A stretch of DNA of 64,000 nt, taken from the NCBI GenBank assembly GCA_038496675.1, contig CM076662.1:22022031-22086030 (forward strand), in the 5' to 3' direction. The stretch comes from Rachycentron canadum (lineage: Eukaryota > Chordata > Actinopteri > Carangiformes > Rachycentridae). The position numbers and the translations under genes are program-made. Numbering within the stretch: the stretch's first letter is position 1; the number at the start of each line of letters is the position of its first letter. This document shows positions 1 to 11,880 of the stretch, piece by piece. Below the pieces are notes generated by a model, which saw nothing but the letters and a program-made list of their open reading frames with translations, was not told where the DNA came from and did not search any database.

Positions 1-35
<35 letters not shown>

Positions 36-49
36 TGTGTGTGTGTGTG
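1..49. repeat. (GT)n microsatellite at window edge
   Basis: Dinucleotide repeat running off the left edge, with one GA interruption near 33-34. Confidence 0.95.
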
Positions 50-59
50 ATTCCCCCCT

Positions 60-300
60 CATTAAGTTCATCTTTTCACTCCGCTTCTTTCGCCTCTGCG
101 TCGACGTTCGCTGTTATTTCTGCAGCGAGTCAAACTTTATTAGCCTTCCTCCTCCTCCTCCTCCTCTTCCTCCTCCTCCTCCTCCTCTTCCTCCTCCTCC
201 TCCTCCGTCGGCTAATTGCCTAGCCCTTTGTTTGCCGCGGCACGCATGCGCACTGGGCGTAGGGTGTGGATGGGAGAGATGCCACCTTGCCTATCAATAG
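60..300. promoter_or_regulatory. CpG-containing segment with NRF1-like site; possible promoter
   Basis: This stretch has more CpG than the surrounding DNA, a CCT-rich pyrimidine tract (144-206), and CACGCATGCGCA at 241-252, one mismatch from the NRF1 palindrome consensus YGCGCAYGCGCR. NRF1 sites are typical of TATA-less CpG promoters. It lies about 46 kb upstream of the basp1 coding exon, a plausible distance for the missing first exon, but I saw no convincing splice donor. This is a weak candidate. Confidence 0.22.
144..206. repeat. (CCT)n tract
   Basis: Trinucleotide CCT repeat with two TTC interruptions: a pure polypyrimidine strand. Confidence 0.9.
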
Positions 301-420
301 GATGGAGAGGAGGAGGAAGAGGATGATGATGGGCTTTTAATTATTCTTTAGTTTTTTTCGCTTTATTGGTTTATTCCTCAGAAAAGAACTGATTGTAGGA
401 ATAAAATCGAGCTGCTTTCA

Positions 421-506
421 GTGTGTGTGTGTGTGTGTGTGTGTGTCTGTGTGTGTGTCTGTGTGTGTGTGTGTGTCTGTGTGTGTCTGTCTGTGTGTGT
501 GTGTGT

Positions 507-557
<51 letters not shown>

Positions 558-820
558 TGTCTGTGTGTGTCTGTGTGTGTCTCTGTGTGTGTGTCTGTGT
601 GTGTCTGTGTGTGTGTGTGTGTCTCTGTGTGTGTGTGTCTGTGTTTGTGTCTCTGTGTGTGTGTGTGTGTCTGTGTTTGTGTGTGTGTCTGTGTGTGTGT
701 CTGTGTGTCTGTCTGTGTGTGTGTGTGTGTGTCTGTGTGTGTGTGTGTGTGTCTCTGTGTGTGTGTGTCTGTGTGTGTGTGTGTGTGTCTGTGTGTGTCT
801 GTGTGTGTGTGTCTGTGTGT

Positions 821-852
<32 letters not shown>

Positions 853-969
853 CTGTGTGTGTGTGTGTGTCTGTGTGTGTGTCTGTGTGTGTCTGTGTGT
901 CTGTGTGTGTCTCTGTGTGTCTCTGTGTGTGTGTGTGTGTCTGTGTGTGTGTGTCTGTGTGTGTCTCTC
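421..969. repeat. Long interrupted (GT)n array with periodic CT substitutions
   Basis: About 549 bases of GT repeat in which single CT dinucleotides recur at short, irregular spacing. The array has no stop codons in several frames on both strands, so long Cys/Val and His/Thr open frames appear. These are artefacts of the repeat and not genes. Confidence 0.97.
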
Positions 970-1867
970 AGTAGAGGCTGTGTTTGTGTGTGAATGGAGC
1001 TCCATGATAGTGAAGCTGTAGCGATCGATGGTTGATTGGCAGTGAATCGATCAATCACTGGAAAGAAAAAGAATCAAAGACGTTTTCACTCATCAGTTCA
1101 TCATAATTAATCTTTACTAAGCAAAACTATCGGAACATTATCTGCCTCCATCTGCAGCTGTAAATCAAATATGTTTGGATAATTTTTAATTGATCGATTG
1201 ATTGATCAATAATGGAAATATTCACCGTAGCTGCAGTTTTCTTATTCTGCACCTGATAGGAACAAACTACACTGGGACAAGGACCCATGATGCATCTGTG
1301 GTGTTCAGTCCTGGCCTATCAGTCAAATGACATCATGTTTCCATGACAATCACAGAAACATCAGTGGAGACATTGATTGTTTCTGCGCTCCTGCAGTGAC
1401 GAGCCCAACTTTTTCTGTTCTGCTTCTGTCCCACTGCATTTGTTCGACCGATTTGAAATTTCAACGTTTCATTTGTAAAACTCAATTTTACTCTTAAAAT
1501 CAGCTCCGCCTGTTACAAGATGAAAATGCTGCTTCAGCATCAGTGATGCAGGGGACGTCTGGGGCCGAGCCGTTAGGGCCCACAGCTGGGGGGTCAGACT
1601 GTGGCTCATGTTTCCTGTCAATCTCCACTTTTAAGATCTAATAAAAATCTAATAAAGATCTAATAAAGATCTAATAAAGATCTAATAAATGCATCAATAA
1701 GGGAAAAATGAGAATGAATGATTGAAAATTGATTCTGATACTTAAGTAATTTTTCATGATATGACACGTCGAGGGCCAGACTTGATCTAAAGTCTAGTCT
1801 GTAATTGTGGAGTTTTTGTGAATCGTGGTTTTACTTCTTCGTTAACGTCTGAAACCACAAACTACTC
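970..1867. other. Non-coding stretch, no gene seen
   Basis: Ordinary A+T-rich intron or intergenic DNA. It holds one short tandem repeat at 1635-1689 and nothing else I could identify. Confidence 0.6.
1635..1689. repeat. 11-bp tandem repeat (GATCTAATAAA)
   Basis: About five copies of an 11-bp unit GATCTAATAAA in a row, the second with one substitution. Each copy contains an AATAAA hexamer or a close variant. Confidence 0.9.
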
Positions 1868-2212
1868 ATAAAGGTGGACCTGGACTCTGGGTCTGTGAAG
1901 TGAAGCCAACGCTGAAGAGTCTCAACCCTTCATTCTCTCTACTGACCATCAGGGGGCGACTCCACTGGTTGTTAAAGAAGTCAGATTGTATTGAAGTCTA
2001 TGGGAAAATGTCCCTACTTCTCCCTTGATTTATTAGCTCAGTAAACGTTTTCCTAATGAGTTTATGGTCTCAACTCTAGTGTCAAGTCAAGGGGGCGTGG
2101 CTACTGTGTGACTGACCACCCAATCAGGATCCACCCCTCACTCCTCCTCAGCTCCACCTTCTTCTCTAAATATGGTTTCTTCTGGTTTCAAAAAACCAAG
2201 ATGGCCGACAAA
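1868..2212 (-). mobile_element. Family B repeat, copy 1
   Basis: It shares long near-identical blocks with copies at 3.7, 19.9, 24.5, 35.0, 37.0 and 47.9 kb: a block around AGGGGGCGACTCCACTGG, a block around GTCTATGGGAAAATG, and the AAAACCAAGATGG block at its far end. It carries no protein. Short size, many dispersed copies and the CATAGAC-type end seen in related copies suggest a non-autonomous DNA transposon. The class is inferred. Confidence 0.75.
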
Positions 2213-3616
2213 GCAATCGGTGTCGTCACGGTGGGTGATACCCCCGATTCTCCTATAATTTAGCAGCTATAATTCCAGCACGGCCCCGTGGTCATTCTGT
2301 ACGCTCATTGATAATCCGGCGCGTTCTGATTGGCTCATCTGCTGCCATGTGACTGTGATGTCAGTTTCTGCCTGGGGGTGTTTGTCATATGTCTTTACTC
2401 TCAGTTTGTGTGCGTCTGTAACATTCCTACAATCTCAGACGGGTGCTTCATTTTGTGTTTGTGTCTCCTTTACGAGCTGTGATATAAGATCGCCATGGTA
2501 ACGGTGGCACCATAGTAATGTGTCCTGTCTATCTGGCTGCTGATTGGCTCTCATGAATCCAGCACTGAGTGCTTTCATTCATCCTTATGGTGGGAGACAA
2601 ACAGCAACCTGGTGAGGAGCTATGGCGGTGACTCATCCGATGCCGCCACTGTCGGGCTCTCAGGGCGCGTGTGTGTGTGTGTGTGTGTATTACTACTGTT
2701 ATGGGGACATGGCTGTTTACACAGTAACACCGTGGTGATTCTACTTCAAGAAGCAAATCCCTGTGACATAAATGATTACATTTTAACACACACACACATA
2801 AATAAATATATGGACAGAGACTCATTGGAGTCATAACAGAGGTGTCCACATACTTTTGTCAAGACAAACAAAAAGGGGTGTCATTGCCGTGGGGGGGACC
2901 CTGCAGGTCTCAGTATGTCCCCGCTCTGTCTGTCTTTGTGGTTTCCTCCCCACTGAGATGTCAAAGAATAAAGAAACAAACGCACTCTTTGTCCAGGACG
3001 CGTCATGTGATCAACAGGATCACGCTCATCGGCACGGCGTCTGTCTTAATTAAACCGCCAAGCCTGCGTGTGATGGAGACGAGGCTCGTTTTCGAACAGC
3101 AGAGGAGGCGAACAGGACAGTGGGAGGCTGCAGCTGCTGGTTAACACACAACACAGACACACACTCAGTGTGTGCATGTATGCGTGTGTGTGTGTGTGTG
3201 TTGCTGAAGGTGGGGAATGGGTGCAGCTGCAGGTTGAGTCACCACTGCTGCTACTACTGTGTCTCCAGCTGCCAAAAAAACGAAAATCATATGTTTTTCC
3301 AGAAATTAGTGCTTGTTTCTCGAAATAAGAGAGAAAAAGTGATTCTGCTTTGGTGCTTTATTCCAAAGAGAGAAAAACACGTCTTATTCATTTATTTTAA
3401 GATTTCTAAGAGTGAGGTTAAGATAAAATGACAGGCAATGATTTATGAGAGCAGGAAGCTGCGTCTCAAACACAGCAGGTTGTCCACAGTTGACACGTCA
3501 CATCGTGCGGCGGTATTTGATGCTGGGGCGCCGTCCTTGTTGCACCAACACCAGAGGGAGGTGATTGTGTTGTCTGTGTCCATGGCATCAACATGGAGGT
3601 TCAATGGATGTGACTC
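2213..3616. other. Non-coding stretch, no gene seen
   Basis: Contains short GT tracts at about 2663-2689 and 3182-3201. Small open frames here are short, overlap the microsatellites and resemble no family. Confidence 0.6.
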
Positions 3617-4385
3617 ATAGACTGTAAATCAAAGCGTCTGAGACGTCACCGTCACCGTCACCATAGGTTTCTGAAGAGCAGAGCAGAGAGTGAGCTGCCA
3701 TCTTGGCAGTGTCTGACTCCACCCCTGACTCCTGCCAATTCAAAACCGACTCCACTGGTTCTTAAAGAAGTCAGATTGTATTGAAGTCTATGGGAAAATG
3801 TCCCTACTTCTCCTTGATTTATTAGCTCAGTAAACGTTTTCCTAATGAGTTTATGGTCTCAGTCTCTAGTTTCAAGTCTTCAATACAACATGATGTTCGT
3901 TTTTTAAATGATGGTCCATTTAGAGGAAAATAGACCAGAAAGCAGGGGATGGATTAGGGGGTGTGGCTACAGTGTGATTGACAGGCTGTACCACCCAATC
4001 AGGATAGAGTACAGAGCAGGTCAGCTCCACCCCTCACTCCTCCTCAGCTCCACCTTCTCCTCCAAACAGCAGCTCACAAACTGATGGGTGACGTCAGGTC
4101 GGGTTAACAAACAAATGTGTGTGGAGCTGAGGCTTTGTTTGTACATAAATTTAATCCTTGATAAAATATAAACAGGAGAGTTATATAAAAATTCACCTCC
4201 CGTCGTCATGAAGGAGGAAATTAGCTCTAAACGAGGCTGTAAATATCTTTATTTCTGCTGTAAAGTTTGACATTTTAACATGGAGTCTATGGGACTGACT
4301 CACTGCTGGAGTCAGACTCTAGTGGTCATTAGAGGAACTGCAGGTCTTAGCTCCTCAGTGTTGGCTTCAATTTTCAGACCTGGAG
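3617..4385 (+). mobile_element. Family C repeat, copy 1 (interrupted by family B)
   Basis: The left part (3617-3724) starts CATAGACTGTAAAT and matches the copies at 50.9 and 56.6 kb, including GCCATCTTGGCAGTG. The right part (4097-4385) has the family end: TGACTCACTGCTGGAGTC, GTGGTCATTAGAGGAACTGC and a TTTTCAGACCTGG tail. The middle is replaced by a family B element. No coding capacity. Confidence 0.75.
3725..4096 (-). mobile_element. Family B repeat, copy 2, nested in family C
   Basis: A longer family B copy running from the CGACTCCACTGG block through GATGGTCCATTTAGAGG, the CTCCACCCCTCACTCC block and the GGGTGACGTCA end. It separates the two parts of a family C element and so inserted after it. 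Confidence 0.75.
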
Positions 4386-4499
4386 GTTGATGGTCACCAG
4401 CAAACATTTCCAATATTTAGAAATGCGTAAAGATGGTGGACAGAATATTACAATGCAATGCAGCAGTAGGTCAAGCAAAAAGCCCTTAAATGTGGGGGA

Positions 4500-4590
4500 T
4501 GTGACAGTGGCACAGTGGTCGAAGACAGAACAGAACCAATGTGTCCCCTGGTTCAACTCCAATCTGACAGAGTCAATAGAAATAATAGAT
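4500..4590 (+). repeat. Possible decayed tRNA-like SINE head
   Basis: GGCACAGTGGTCGAAG followed about 35 bases later by CTGGTTCAACTCC recalls the A-box/B-box arrangement of the common fish repeat with a GGCACAGTGGTTAGC head and a GGTTCGAATCC B box. It is degenerate and assigned from memory of the pattern only. Confidence 0.3.
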
Positions 4591-5381
4591 TTGACAGAAC
4601 CCCAGCTGTAAAATGAAAGCTTCTTACTTAGCTCTGACTCCGGCACAGCTGCTGCAGGAGGCTGCTCCTGTTTGTGTGGAGGGAGTCTGGGCGTGAAATG
4701 GGGAAACAAGTTTCTTGGAAAGTAGCCACCGTTCGCAGCCAATTGTTTTTATGTCGTTTGACAGAGCAGCTCAGAGCAGAGGGAAGGCGTGAACGTTGAG
4801 TGTTGACTGAGTGTTTAATCCTTTAATACACAGCCCAGGAAACAGGACGCACAAAAAGTTGCTGTTTCACACTTGTAGCTTTTTAAAGTCGATAAGGACT
4901 TTCAGACTCTGCATGCGCTGCCGCAGCACGCCGGCCTGACAGGAATGAGGAAGTTGGATGTTTCAATTTCCTGTCAGAGGAAACATGACTGTGTATTAAG
5001 TGTCTGTAAAGTTGCTTTTCTAAAAGTTTATTTCGGTGCTGTATTATGTTGAAGCAGAGGGATGATGTGATGTGAGTTTTAATTTCCTGACAACATGATC
5101 ATCTGCTGCCTGTTTCTTTACGGAAGTTATGAGTCTACAGTGTGTCTCACAGAGGACGCTCAAGTCATGTCCTCCGTGTGGTTTTTTTTTTTTTTTTGGA
5201 ACATAAACAGAGAAGTAACTACAGCTGAAAATGGCACTTGGGTTTTTAAAGGCTGATTAATTGATCTTTAGTTTCTGGTGACAGTAATTTGTGAGACACA
5301 ATTAGAAATGTAAATCTTCAACGCTGAAAGCAGCACAAATACAATTCTATTAAACTCAGCTGTATTGGCCGGACATCTGCA

Positions 5382-5409
5382 AATAATAATAATAATAATA
5401 ATAATAATA
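5382..5409. repeat. (AAT)n microsatellite
   Basis: About nine uninterrupted AAT units. Confidence 0.95.
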
Positions 5410-6048
5410 CCCAAACCAGATACTGCTATGGGATGAGTGGTGGGAAATGGGTTGCTTGTAGTGAGCTAAATATGAATGAAGTTATCAGAAAACATTGGAG
5501 AACTTTTAACTTTCTAGCCTTTTTTAGCTCAAAGATTTGGTTTTATGGCACAGTTACAGCCCGGTTCAGTTTCAGCAGCAGTCTGCAGCCATCTTCAGTC
5601 AACTAGGTAAACGTGGAGCATGTAGCCGATACAAAGATAGATATGTTTTTCAGGTAGGTTAAAAATCAATACTGGACTTGAATTCGTCAGATGAACACCA
5701 TCACAGAGTTCAGTGGGATGATTGTGTTGCTCTGTGTCTGCTGGATTTGTCAATACTGTACTAATCACTGTTTGCTAACAAATTAGCCGTAGCAACATAC
5801 AAACTGATCGCCTGTATGTGTCTGTGCCTGTATGTTTGTTTTCCTGTTTGTCTGCCGCCTAGTGGCCAAAAATAGACTCATCTGGCTTTAAATATTTGTT
5901 CAAGGTTCAACAGAAGCTGGGAATAATAATAATAACTTGTGGATTTCCATTTGAGAGAGTCCCTTTAAAGTTCCTATGCAGAAATCTATAAAAATCCTCA
6001 GCTGTGATTAATATTTGTTTAACATAAAAAGTGGAAAAAAAATCTAAA

Positions 6049-6410
6049 ACTGGTTCTGAAGCTCATCTACATTTACTTCCTCATTGAAAAACCTGGATCA
6101 GGCCTTTAGCCCCGCCCACCACCACCTGCTTGTTCCAGATGAAAGAGCAGACTAGCAGATGTATCAGAGTGGTTTGCGTAATTAGCATCTTTTATTTGTG
6201 CTGTTTGATAGCTTGTAACTGGCAGTGGCTGACACAGTGTCAGTGCGAAAGTTAACTCTGGCTCTCTTTGACAAGGTTTCTGTTTATTTCACCCCACAGC
6301 TTGTCCACACAAGTTTGATTGGTTCCTTAGCTTTGTGACGTATGAAGCCCTGACTGAATCTGTTTTTATGACACTGGTTCCACGCAGTTCAAGGTGGAAA
6401 CACTCACTCA
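6049..6410 (+). mobile_element. Family F repeat, copy 1
   Basis: It aligns over about 360 bases with 29318-29715. Shared blocks are AAACTGGTTCTGAAG, GAAAAACCTGGATCAGGCC, CCCCGCCCACCACC, GTAACTGGCAGTGGCTGAC, and TTGATTGGTTCCTT. No coding capacity. The nature of the element is unknown to me. Confidence 0.7.
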
Positions 6411-6781
6411 TGTTGTTGATTTTCAGGAGGGGATCTTTAATTGTTTAAAGAAAGAAGCAGTAACAGACTTATTATCTACAAAATATATGTTGAAGTCAGA
6501 GCTGATGCAGAGCTTAAACATAGACACTTGCATAAGTCTACAAATGATAAACTCGTGTTAGTGTCTGTGACCTGGGGTGAGAAGTGTCTTCAGCGTTTCT
6601 GTAGCAAAAGTGTCAAACAAACACAAGCTAATGACCCTCTCTTCCCGCCAGAGGTTTTTGGTGGTGCAACATGTCCTCGTCCTCGGCAGCTCTTTCACCA
6701 TGAGCGCCATCTGTCACGTCGCGCCTCGTCTTCTAGGAAATTAGAGCTCAAACTGAAAGCGACAACGTTATCTGATATGTA

Positions 6782-6800
6782 CCCCCCCCCCCCCCCCCCC
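6782..6800. repeat. Poly-C run (19 bases)
   Basis: A pure homopolymer C tract; its length is likely to be polymorphic or error-prone. Confidence 0.9.
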
Positions 6801-9256
6801 AGCTCACTCTCTGCTGAATCCCTGATACACTCACTCTTTCAGTCGTCCTTGTGGATTTGAAATTTGGAATTCGTCAAATGTGGATTTGACGGGGGCAGAT
6901 AAAAAGAGTGGAGGGGGGTGGGGGCAGTCGGACAATGTTTCTTCCTAATTCCTGTCCTCTTATGTGTGAGGGAGAGAGATTTGGTCCTGAAAGTGTAGCA
7001 GAGGAAACACTTTAATAGTGATGAGATTTTAATAGCCAAACAAGTCCATTTCAGACTCAGATAGAAAACTGGTACCTGTTATTGCAAAGTAATTGCCAGG
7101 GGAGGGGATCAGATTGTGAGGTACTGCGAAGGCTTTTTCAGCTACATCAGTTCACAAAATAGGAAGATTTTTACTTGTGGTTTTGTTAAATAACACATTA
7201 AAGTGGAGCATGTTGAGGGTCTGTACGTACGGAGCAGCGAATCCTCAGAGCAACGAAAGCACGCAGCGTCTCTGTTTAATGATTTCAGTGGAGGCGTTTT
7301 CGATATTGTGCGGAGTCAGTTATTAACTGCTGGGATGTCCTGATTCAAATGTGCAGTGTGAATTATAGATCAGTGTGAACCTCAATAAAAGTTCACAGTT
7401 ATGTCTGCTGGCTGTGAGCGGCGGCCATTTTGTTTCAGCGCACCAGTACATGTGAACGCAAGCCTGTAAAATCGGGTGCATGGGAGGGCTGCTGACGAAC
7501 AGTGAGCACATCTCCCCTAATTATCAGCTCATCATTTGATCGGAGGAAATGAGATTTAAAGTCTTTGGTGCAGATGTTTATGTTTGCAAGACGATGTTGT
7601 TCCAAGATGGAGTTTGATCCGGTGAGTTTTCCTCTAGCGCCATCTATAGGTCAGTGTTTTCACTTATTCAGTAAACAATCTTTGATTGGTGCAGACAATC
7701 ACAGTCTCCAGAGGATGTAACTCAACTAACTTTTAGCTTTTCTTCTTGGAGCATCATGAAAAAAGCCTGTAGTTTGTGTTGGTAATACCTGCAAACTAAT
7801 GACATTCATATCACTTTGTGTTCTGTTGCAAATTAGCAACTTTCTTTAAGTTTGAGTTCTAATTTTAAATTGAAGATTGACGTCAGTTTGTCCAGTATTG
7901 TCCTTGTCTCCCCCATCCACATATATGTGCACATACAGTACTTGTGCATGTGCATGAACAGTCCATGGTCCTGGTTCGGGGTCACGCTAATCTGGACATG
8001 TTGGAATAACCAAACGTGCTCACGATGAGCGCCTTTGAGCCCGAAGCAGCCATCGTCAGCTTCCATCCTCCTCTCTGTCTTTCCTCTGTAAAACTTTGAG
8101 GCCTGCCTCGAAAACGGGACCAACGCTGCCCTCTACGTGAATATTAAACAGTCCAGAGATGGAGTCTGAGAATAATGAGATGGTACAACGGAGTTTAGGC
8201 TTGTAGGTGCTCGGCCTCCTCGCATTTGTGTTGCAGTCCCAGTTCTGTCAGCTCCCATCAACGGGAGAGAAACCGACGACAAGAAGAAAATTACAAGAAT
8301 ATCTCTCACTGGAAGTGTGAGACGTGATCAAGGGCCCGTCTGAAACACACAGAGGTGTGTGTGTGTGTGTGTGTTATCACCTGCATGGTAACAGTAAGGG
8401 TTTGGTTTGACAACACTGTTTATACATTAACTCATTAACTGACTGTACCTGATGAAGCCCAGTTCTGATTCGATTTTTAAATATAGTTCCTTAAAAATTT
8501 ACATGACCTGTTCAAATGATTTTTATTTATAATTATATAAATATAAAAAAAAATAAATAGCATTTTATTTAAGAAAATTAATTCTAATTAATATGTATAT
8601 ACTAAAAAGAATGACTCAATTTATATCAGTAAAATGTAAATATTCCATGAGTAAACATTTTAATAATACTGTTACATTTAATTTGATCATATTTGATAGT
8701 TGATTTATTGTATTTGACACATTCTCAAAAACTAATTTAATTAATGTTGCTTTAATAACATTTATTTAATAACAATTTTTGAGTTCTAATTATTCTAGAT
8801 GAATGAAAACTGAATTATTGAAACTAATTTGGGTTTAAACCTGAAACAAGCCTGCTGTTGTTAAAATGGCTGGACAGCTCATTTTGCTTGTTCAGCTACA
8901 CCACAGTTGATATATAGGCCGTCTAGTCTGTGTGCGCCCGTGTCCTCAGTGAGTCCGGTCTGCCCGCTCACTGCTGTGAAATGTGTGTCTTGGCTCTGAG
9001 CCGCCTGTGGCTCTTTTTAGGGTTAGCTGGAGTTTAGAGACGACTTTGTCCCGTCTCCTCGTCTGGTCTGCCACCCAGCGCTGCCGACTGCAGGGCTGCC
9101 CTCTCTCTCACACTCTCACTGTTGTGGCTGGGGACAGCGGACGCCCGCCACATCCACTTTCGCTCCAGTGGCGTCTGGCCGTGAGCTGCAGACGCACTGG
9201 TGACAGGGGTCATTTAGATGCGACGCTGAGAGGGCCAGTTTAGCCGAGCCGGCCGG

Positions 9257-9280
9257 ACACACACACACACACACACACAC
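9257..9280. repeat. (CA)n microsatellite
   Basis: About 12 uninterrupted CA units. Confidence 0.95.
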
Positions 9281-10186
9281 GCAGATGGAAACGTAGCTGG
9301 GTGGACGTCTGAATCTGTGGCTGTTTTGTAAGAAATAAATGCAGTTGTGTTGTTAGATCTCAGCCTGAAGCCGGTTTGAACCACGACATCCAGCAACTAG
9401 AGGCTGAGTGCAGGTTTTGGAGCCATTTTAAGGCCACAAACCATGTCATAAACCTTGTAAAGGGATGTTGAAACCTGGCTGCACAAGTTCGATCCCACTT
9501 AGACACAAATTTTCTCATTTATTTATTTAAATTATTCACCATTCGTGACATCGCACTAATTTGGGCGCATATGGTGACATGAGTCTCATGGGCCTGTTGT
9601 GACCAAACCAGTGTAGGAATGTGGACTTGATGAACTGTCACTTGAACACACAGAGGAAACTCATTAATTAATGATGGGGTCTTTGGACCAGATGTTGAAC
9701 CTGCTGCAGGGATTTGCTCCCGTCGGCCACCAGAGCATCAGCGAGGTCCAACACTGATGTCGGTGAGAAGGTCAGTGTTACACTTCATCCCTAAGCTGAT
9801 GGATGGGGCTGAGGTCAGGACCCAGTCAAACTGTGAAGACCACATTTCCTGACGGAGCTGCTGTGAGCAGGGGGCGGTGTCACACTGAAACAGTTAAGAG
9901 ACAAACACACAACATATCTTTGTGGTCTACAGCATCAACATTTCTGATTTCATATCCTGATTAGTGGCAATCCAGGGGCTCATGACTAAAACTATGTGAA
10001 CGCACAAAACTAGACAGCCATGCAGACGCACTCTTTTCATCAGACCAGCGTGCGCCCGATTCCCTTTTATAAATGTCACTCACTGGGAAATTAGCTGCAC
10101 GAGCCTCATTTCCACTTCCATAAATGTATGAAGACACTGCCTTAGTCCAGCAGTTTGGAAAAATCACTGCCTGTCACAACATACTA

Positions 10187-10720
10187 GTTGGTTGTGTTGG
10201 TTGTTAACGTGTTTGTTGTTAACGTGTTGGTTGTTAACGTGTTTGTTGTTAACGTGTTTGTTGTTAACGTGTTGGTTGTTAACATGTTGATTGTTAACGT
10301 GTTGGTTGTTAACGTGTTGGTTGTTAACGTGTTGATTGTTAACGTGTTGGTTGTGAACGTGTTGGTTGTGAACGTGTTGGTTGTTACCCTGTTGGTTGTT
10401 AACGTGTTGGTTGTGAACGTGTTGGTTGTTAACATGTTGGTTGTGAACGTGTTGGTTGTGAACGTGTTGGTTGTGAACGTGTTGGTTGTTACCCTGTTGG
10501 TTGTTAACGTGTTGGTTGTTAACGTGTTGGTTGTGAACATGTTGGTTGTGAACGTGTTGGTTGTGAACGTGTTGGTTGTGAACGTGTTGGTTGTTAACAT
10601 GTTGGTTGTGAACGTGTTGGTTGTTAACGTGTTGGTTGTGAACGTGTTGGTTGTGAACATGCTTGTTGTAAATATGATAGCTGGGAACATGCTGTTGGTG
10701 AACATGTTGCTTGTGAATGC
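10187..10720. repeat. 15-bp minisatellite (unit GTTGGTTGTTAACGT)
   Basis: About 35 tandem units. Common variants have GTGAACGT or GTTACCCT in place of GTTAACGT, or an ATG in place of GTG. Most units contain GTTAAC. Units near the right end are more diverged. The period is a multiple of three and the unit contains no stop codon in several frames, so pentapeptide-repeat open frames run through it on both strands; these are artefacts. Confidence 0.95.
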
Positions 10721-11449
10721 AGCAGGTTATAAAGAGGTGAACTACCTTCACAAGCCCCAGCTGCTCAGGCATCTTTGCTGTATATGTGTTACAGCTGCAG
10801 CTGCATTGGATTTTGTAGGAACTAAAAGACTGATCTCGTGAAAGAGGGAAGTACAAAATGCAGTGTGTGTGTTATATGTCTGGTGTGCGTGGGCAGCAGC
10901 AGCACTTCAGAAGAGCTGTTTTTTATGGATCTTTTACTTGTGAACTCGCTGCCTGCTTTAAAACGTCTCAGCGAGTCTTTCTCGCCTTTCATGCGTCAGA
11001 TTTATGGGACGATATTGAAGATGATTCCAGGGAAGGTGCTTCATGTTTTCCTGTGTACTCGGATCTAGCTGGTAAAGCGGATCATAAACATCACAGAAAA
11101 GTCCCCAGAAAGCAGTCAGGAGTTATTACCTCCGCTGCTGGGCTCAGAGGCAGGAGGGGTACAGAGGATTTTAGAACAGACAGATTGTGACTGAGTCACT
11201 ATTTTAGGTCCTGTAAAATGCACAAACACAAAACTTTTACTGTTACTGTTTACTTTTATTATTTGATCAATACATTTTTAGCAAATAATTAAAAGACAAT
11301 AAGCCTCTACACGGCACTAAGTAATCTAAAAAGCAATGTTGTATTTGGTTAAAATCTTTGGTCGGTTTATGGCACAAAACAAGAACAGGGACTGAGTCGG
11401 CTTTCTGATTGGCTGATGGTGTTTCTCATGATGAAATGAATCCAGGTGG
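10721..11449. other. Non-coding stretch, no gene seen
   Basis: Two overlapping small open frames (10838-11190) show no recognisable domain. The rest is ordinary A+T-rich DNA. Confidence 0.55.
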
Positions 11450-11547
11450 GCTCCTCCAAATATGGTTTCTTCTGGTTTCAAAAAACCAAGATGGCTGCTG
11501 TTTTGAAGGAGGCTTCAAAACAGGAGCACACAAACCAATAGATGACT
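11450..11547 (-). mobile_element. Family B fragment, copy 3
   Basis: Contains the ATATGGTTTCTTCTGG / AAAACCAAGATGG block and the AAACAGGAGCACACAAACC block of family B. It directly abuts a family A copy. Confidence 0.65.
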
Positions 11548-11557
11548 TGCATCTCCT

Positions 11558-11880
11558 CTCTCAGGCTTTCTCTGGAGCTCTAGTAACAAGAGGTGAGTCA
11601 AGGCTACTTCTGAATGCCCTATGGCTGAGGGCAGTGACTGCTTTGTTGTTACATCACAAAGTTCCAGAAGTCCTGACGGCTGGTTTTAAGGCTCAGTTTC
11701 TGAATACAGGCTGTGAGCATTTCTCTGTGGACTGAGACGTTTGATACTTTCACTGTATTAATATAGAACCTAGACCTGCTTTATAATCAGAGAATCTACC
11801 TTCACACCGTATGGACCTTTAACATCGACCTTTAGACTGTGCGGACCTTTAACATTTACCTTTACATGGTATAAACTGTG
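11558..11880 (-). mobile_element. Family A element, copy 1 (reverse, truncated)
   Basis: The body matches other copies: TTGTTGTTACATCACAAAG, CCAGAAGTCCTGACGGCTGG, CTCAGTTTCTGAATACAGG and TTTCACTGTATTAATATAG. It is followed by two to three degenerate units of the 30-bp array (11795-11875) in reverse orientation. The outer end beyond the CAGCCAATCA palindrome is missing. Confidence 0.8.

Larger units (their letters stand above)
4386..6048. other. Non-coding stretch with small repeats, no gene seen
   Basis: Holds a possible tRNA-like SINE relic (4500-4590), a T run (about 5180-5198) and an (AAT)n tract (5382-5409). Overlapping small open frames at 4374-4742 on both strands cover the SINE-like area and are not genes. 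Confidence 0.55.
6411..10186. other. Long non-coding stretch, no gene seen
   Basis: It includes a C run of 19 (6782-6800), a GT tract (8355-8374), strongly AT-rich DNA (about 8480-8830), a G+C-richer non-repetitive piece (8930-9250) and a CA tract (9257-9280). The open frames at 6441-6860 and 8983-9243 show no family features. Confidence 0.55.

Noticed and set aside
378..1058. Long His/Thr and Cys/Val open frames across the GT array
   Set aside because: They arise only because GT/CA/CT repeats contain no stop codons. There is no gene-like composition outside the repeat.
8983..9243. 86-codon frame in G+C-richer DNA
   Set aside because: No family features; it ends in the CA microsatellite area. 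It might be a conserved block but not a supported gene.
10164..10856. Repeat proteins (Val/Asn, Asn/Gln/His and Thr/Asn types) across the 15-bp minisatellite
   Set aside because: The same DNA is open in several frames on both strands, as expected for a 15-bp unit lacking stops.
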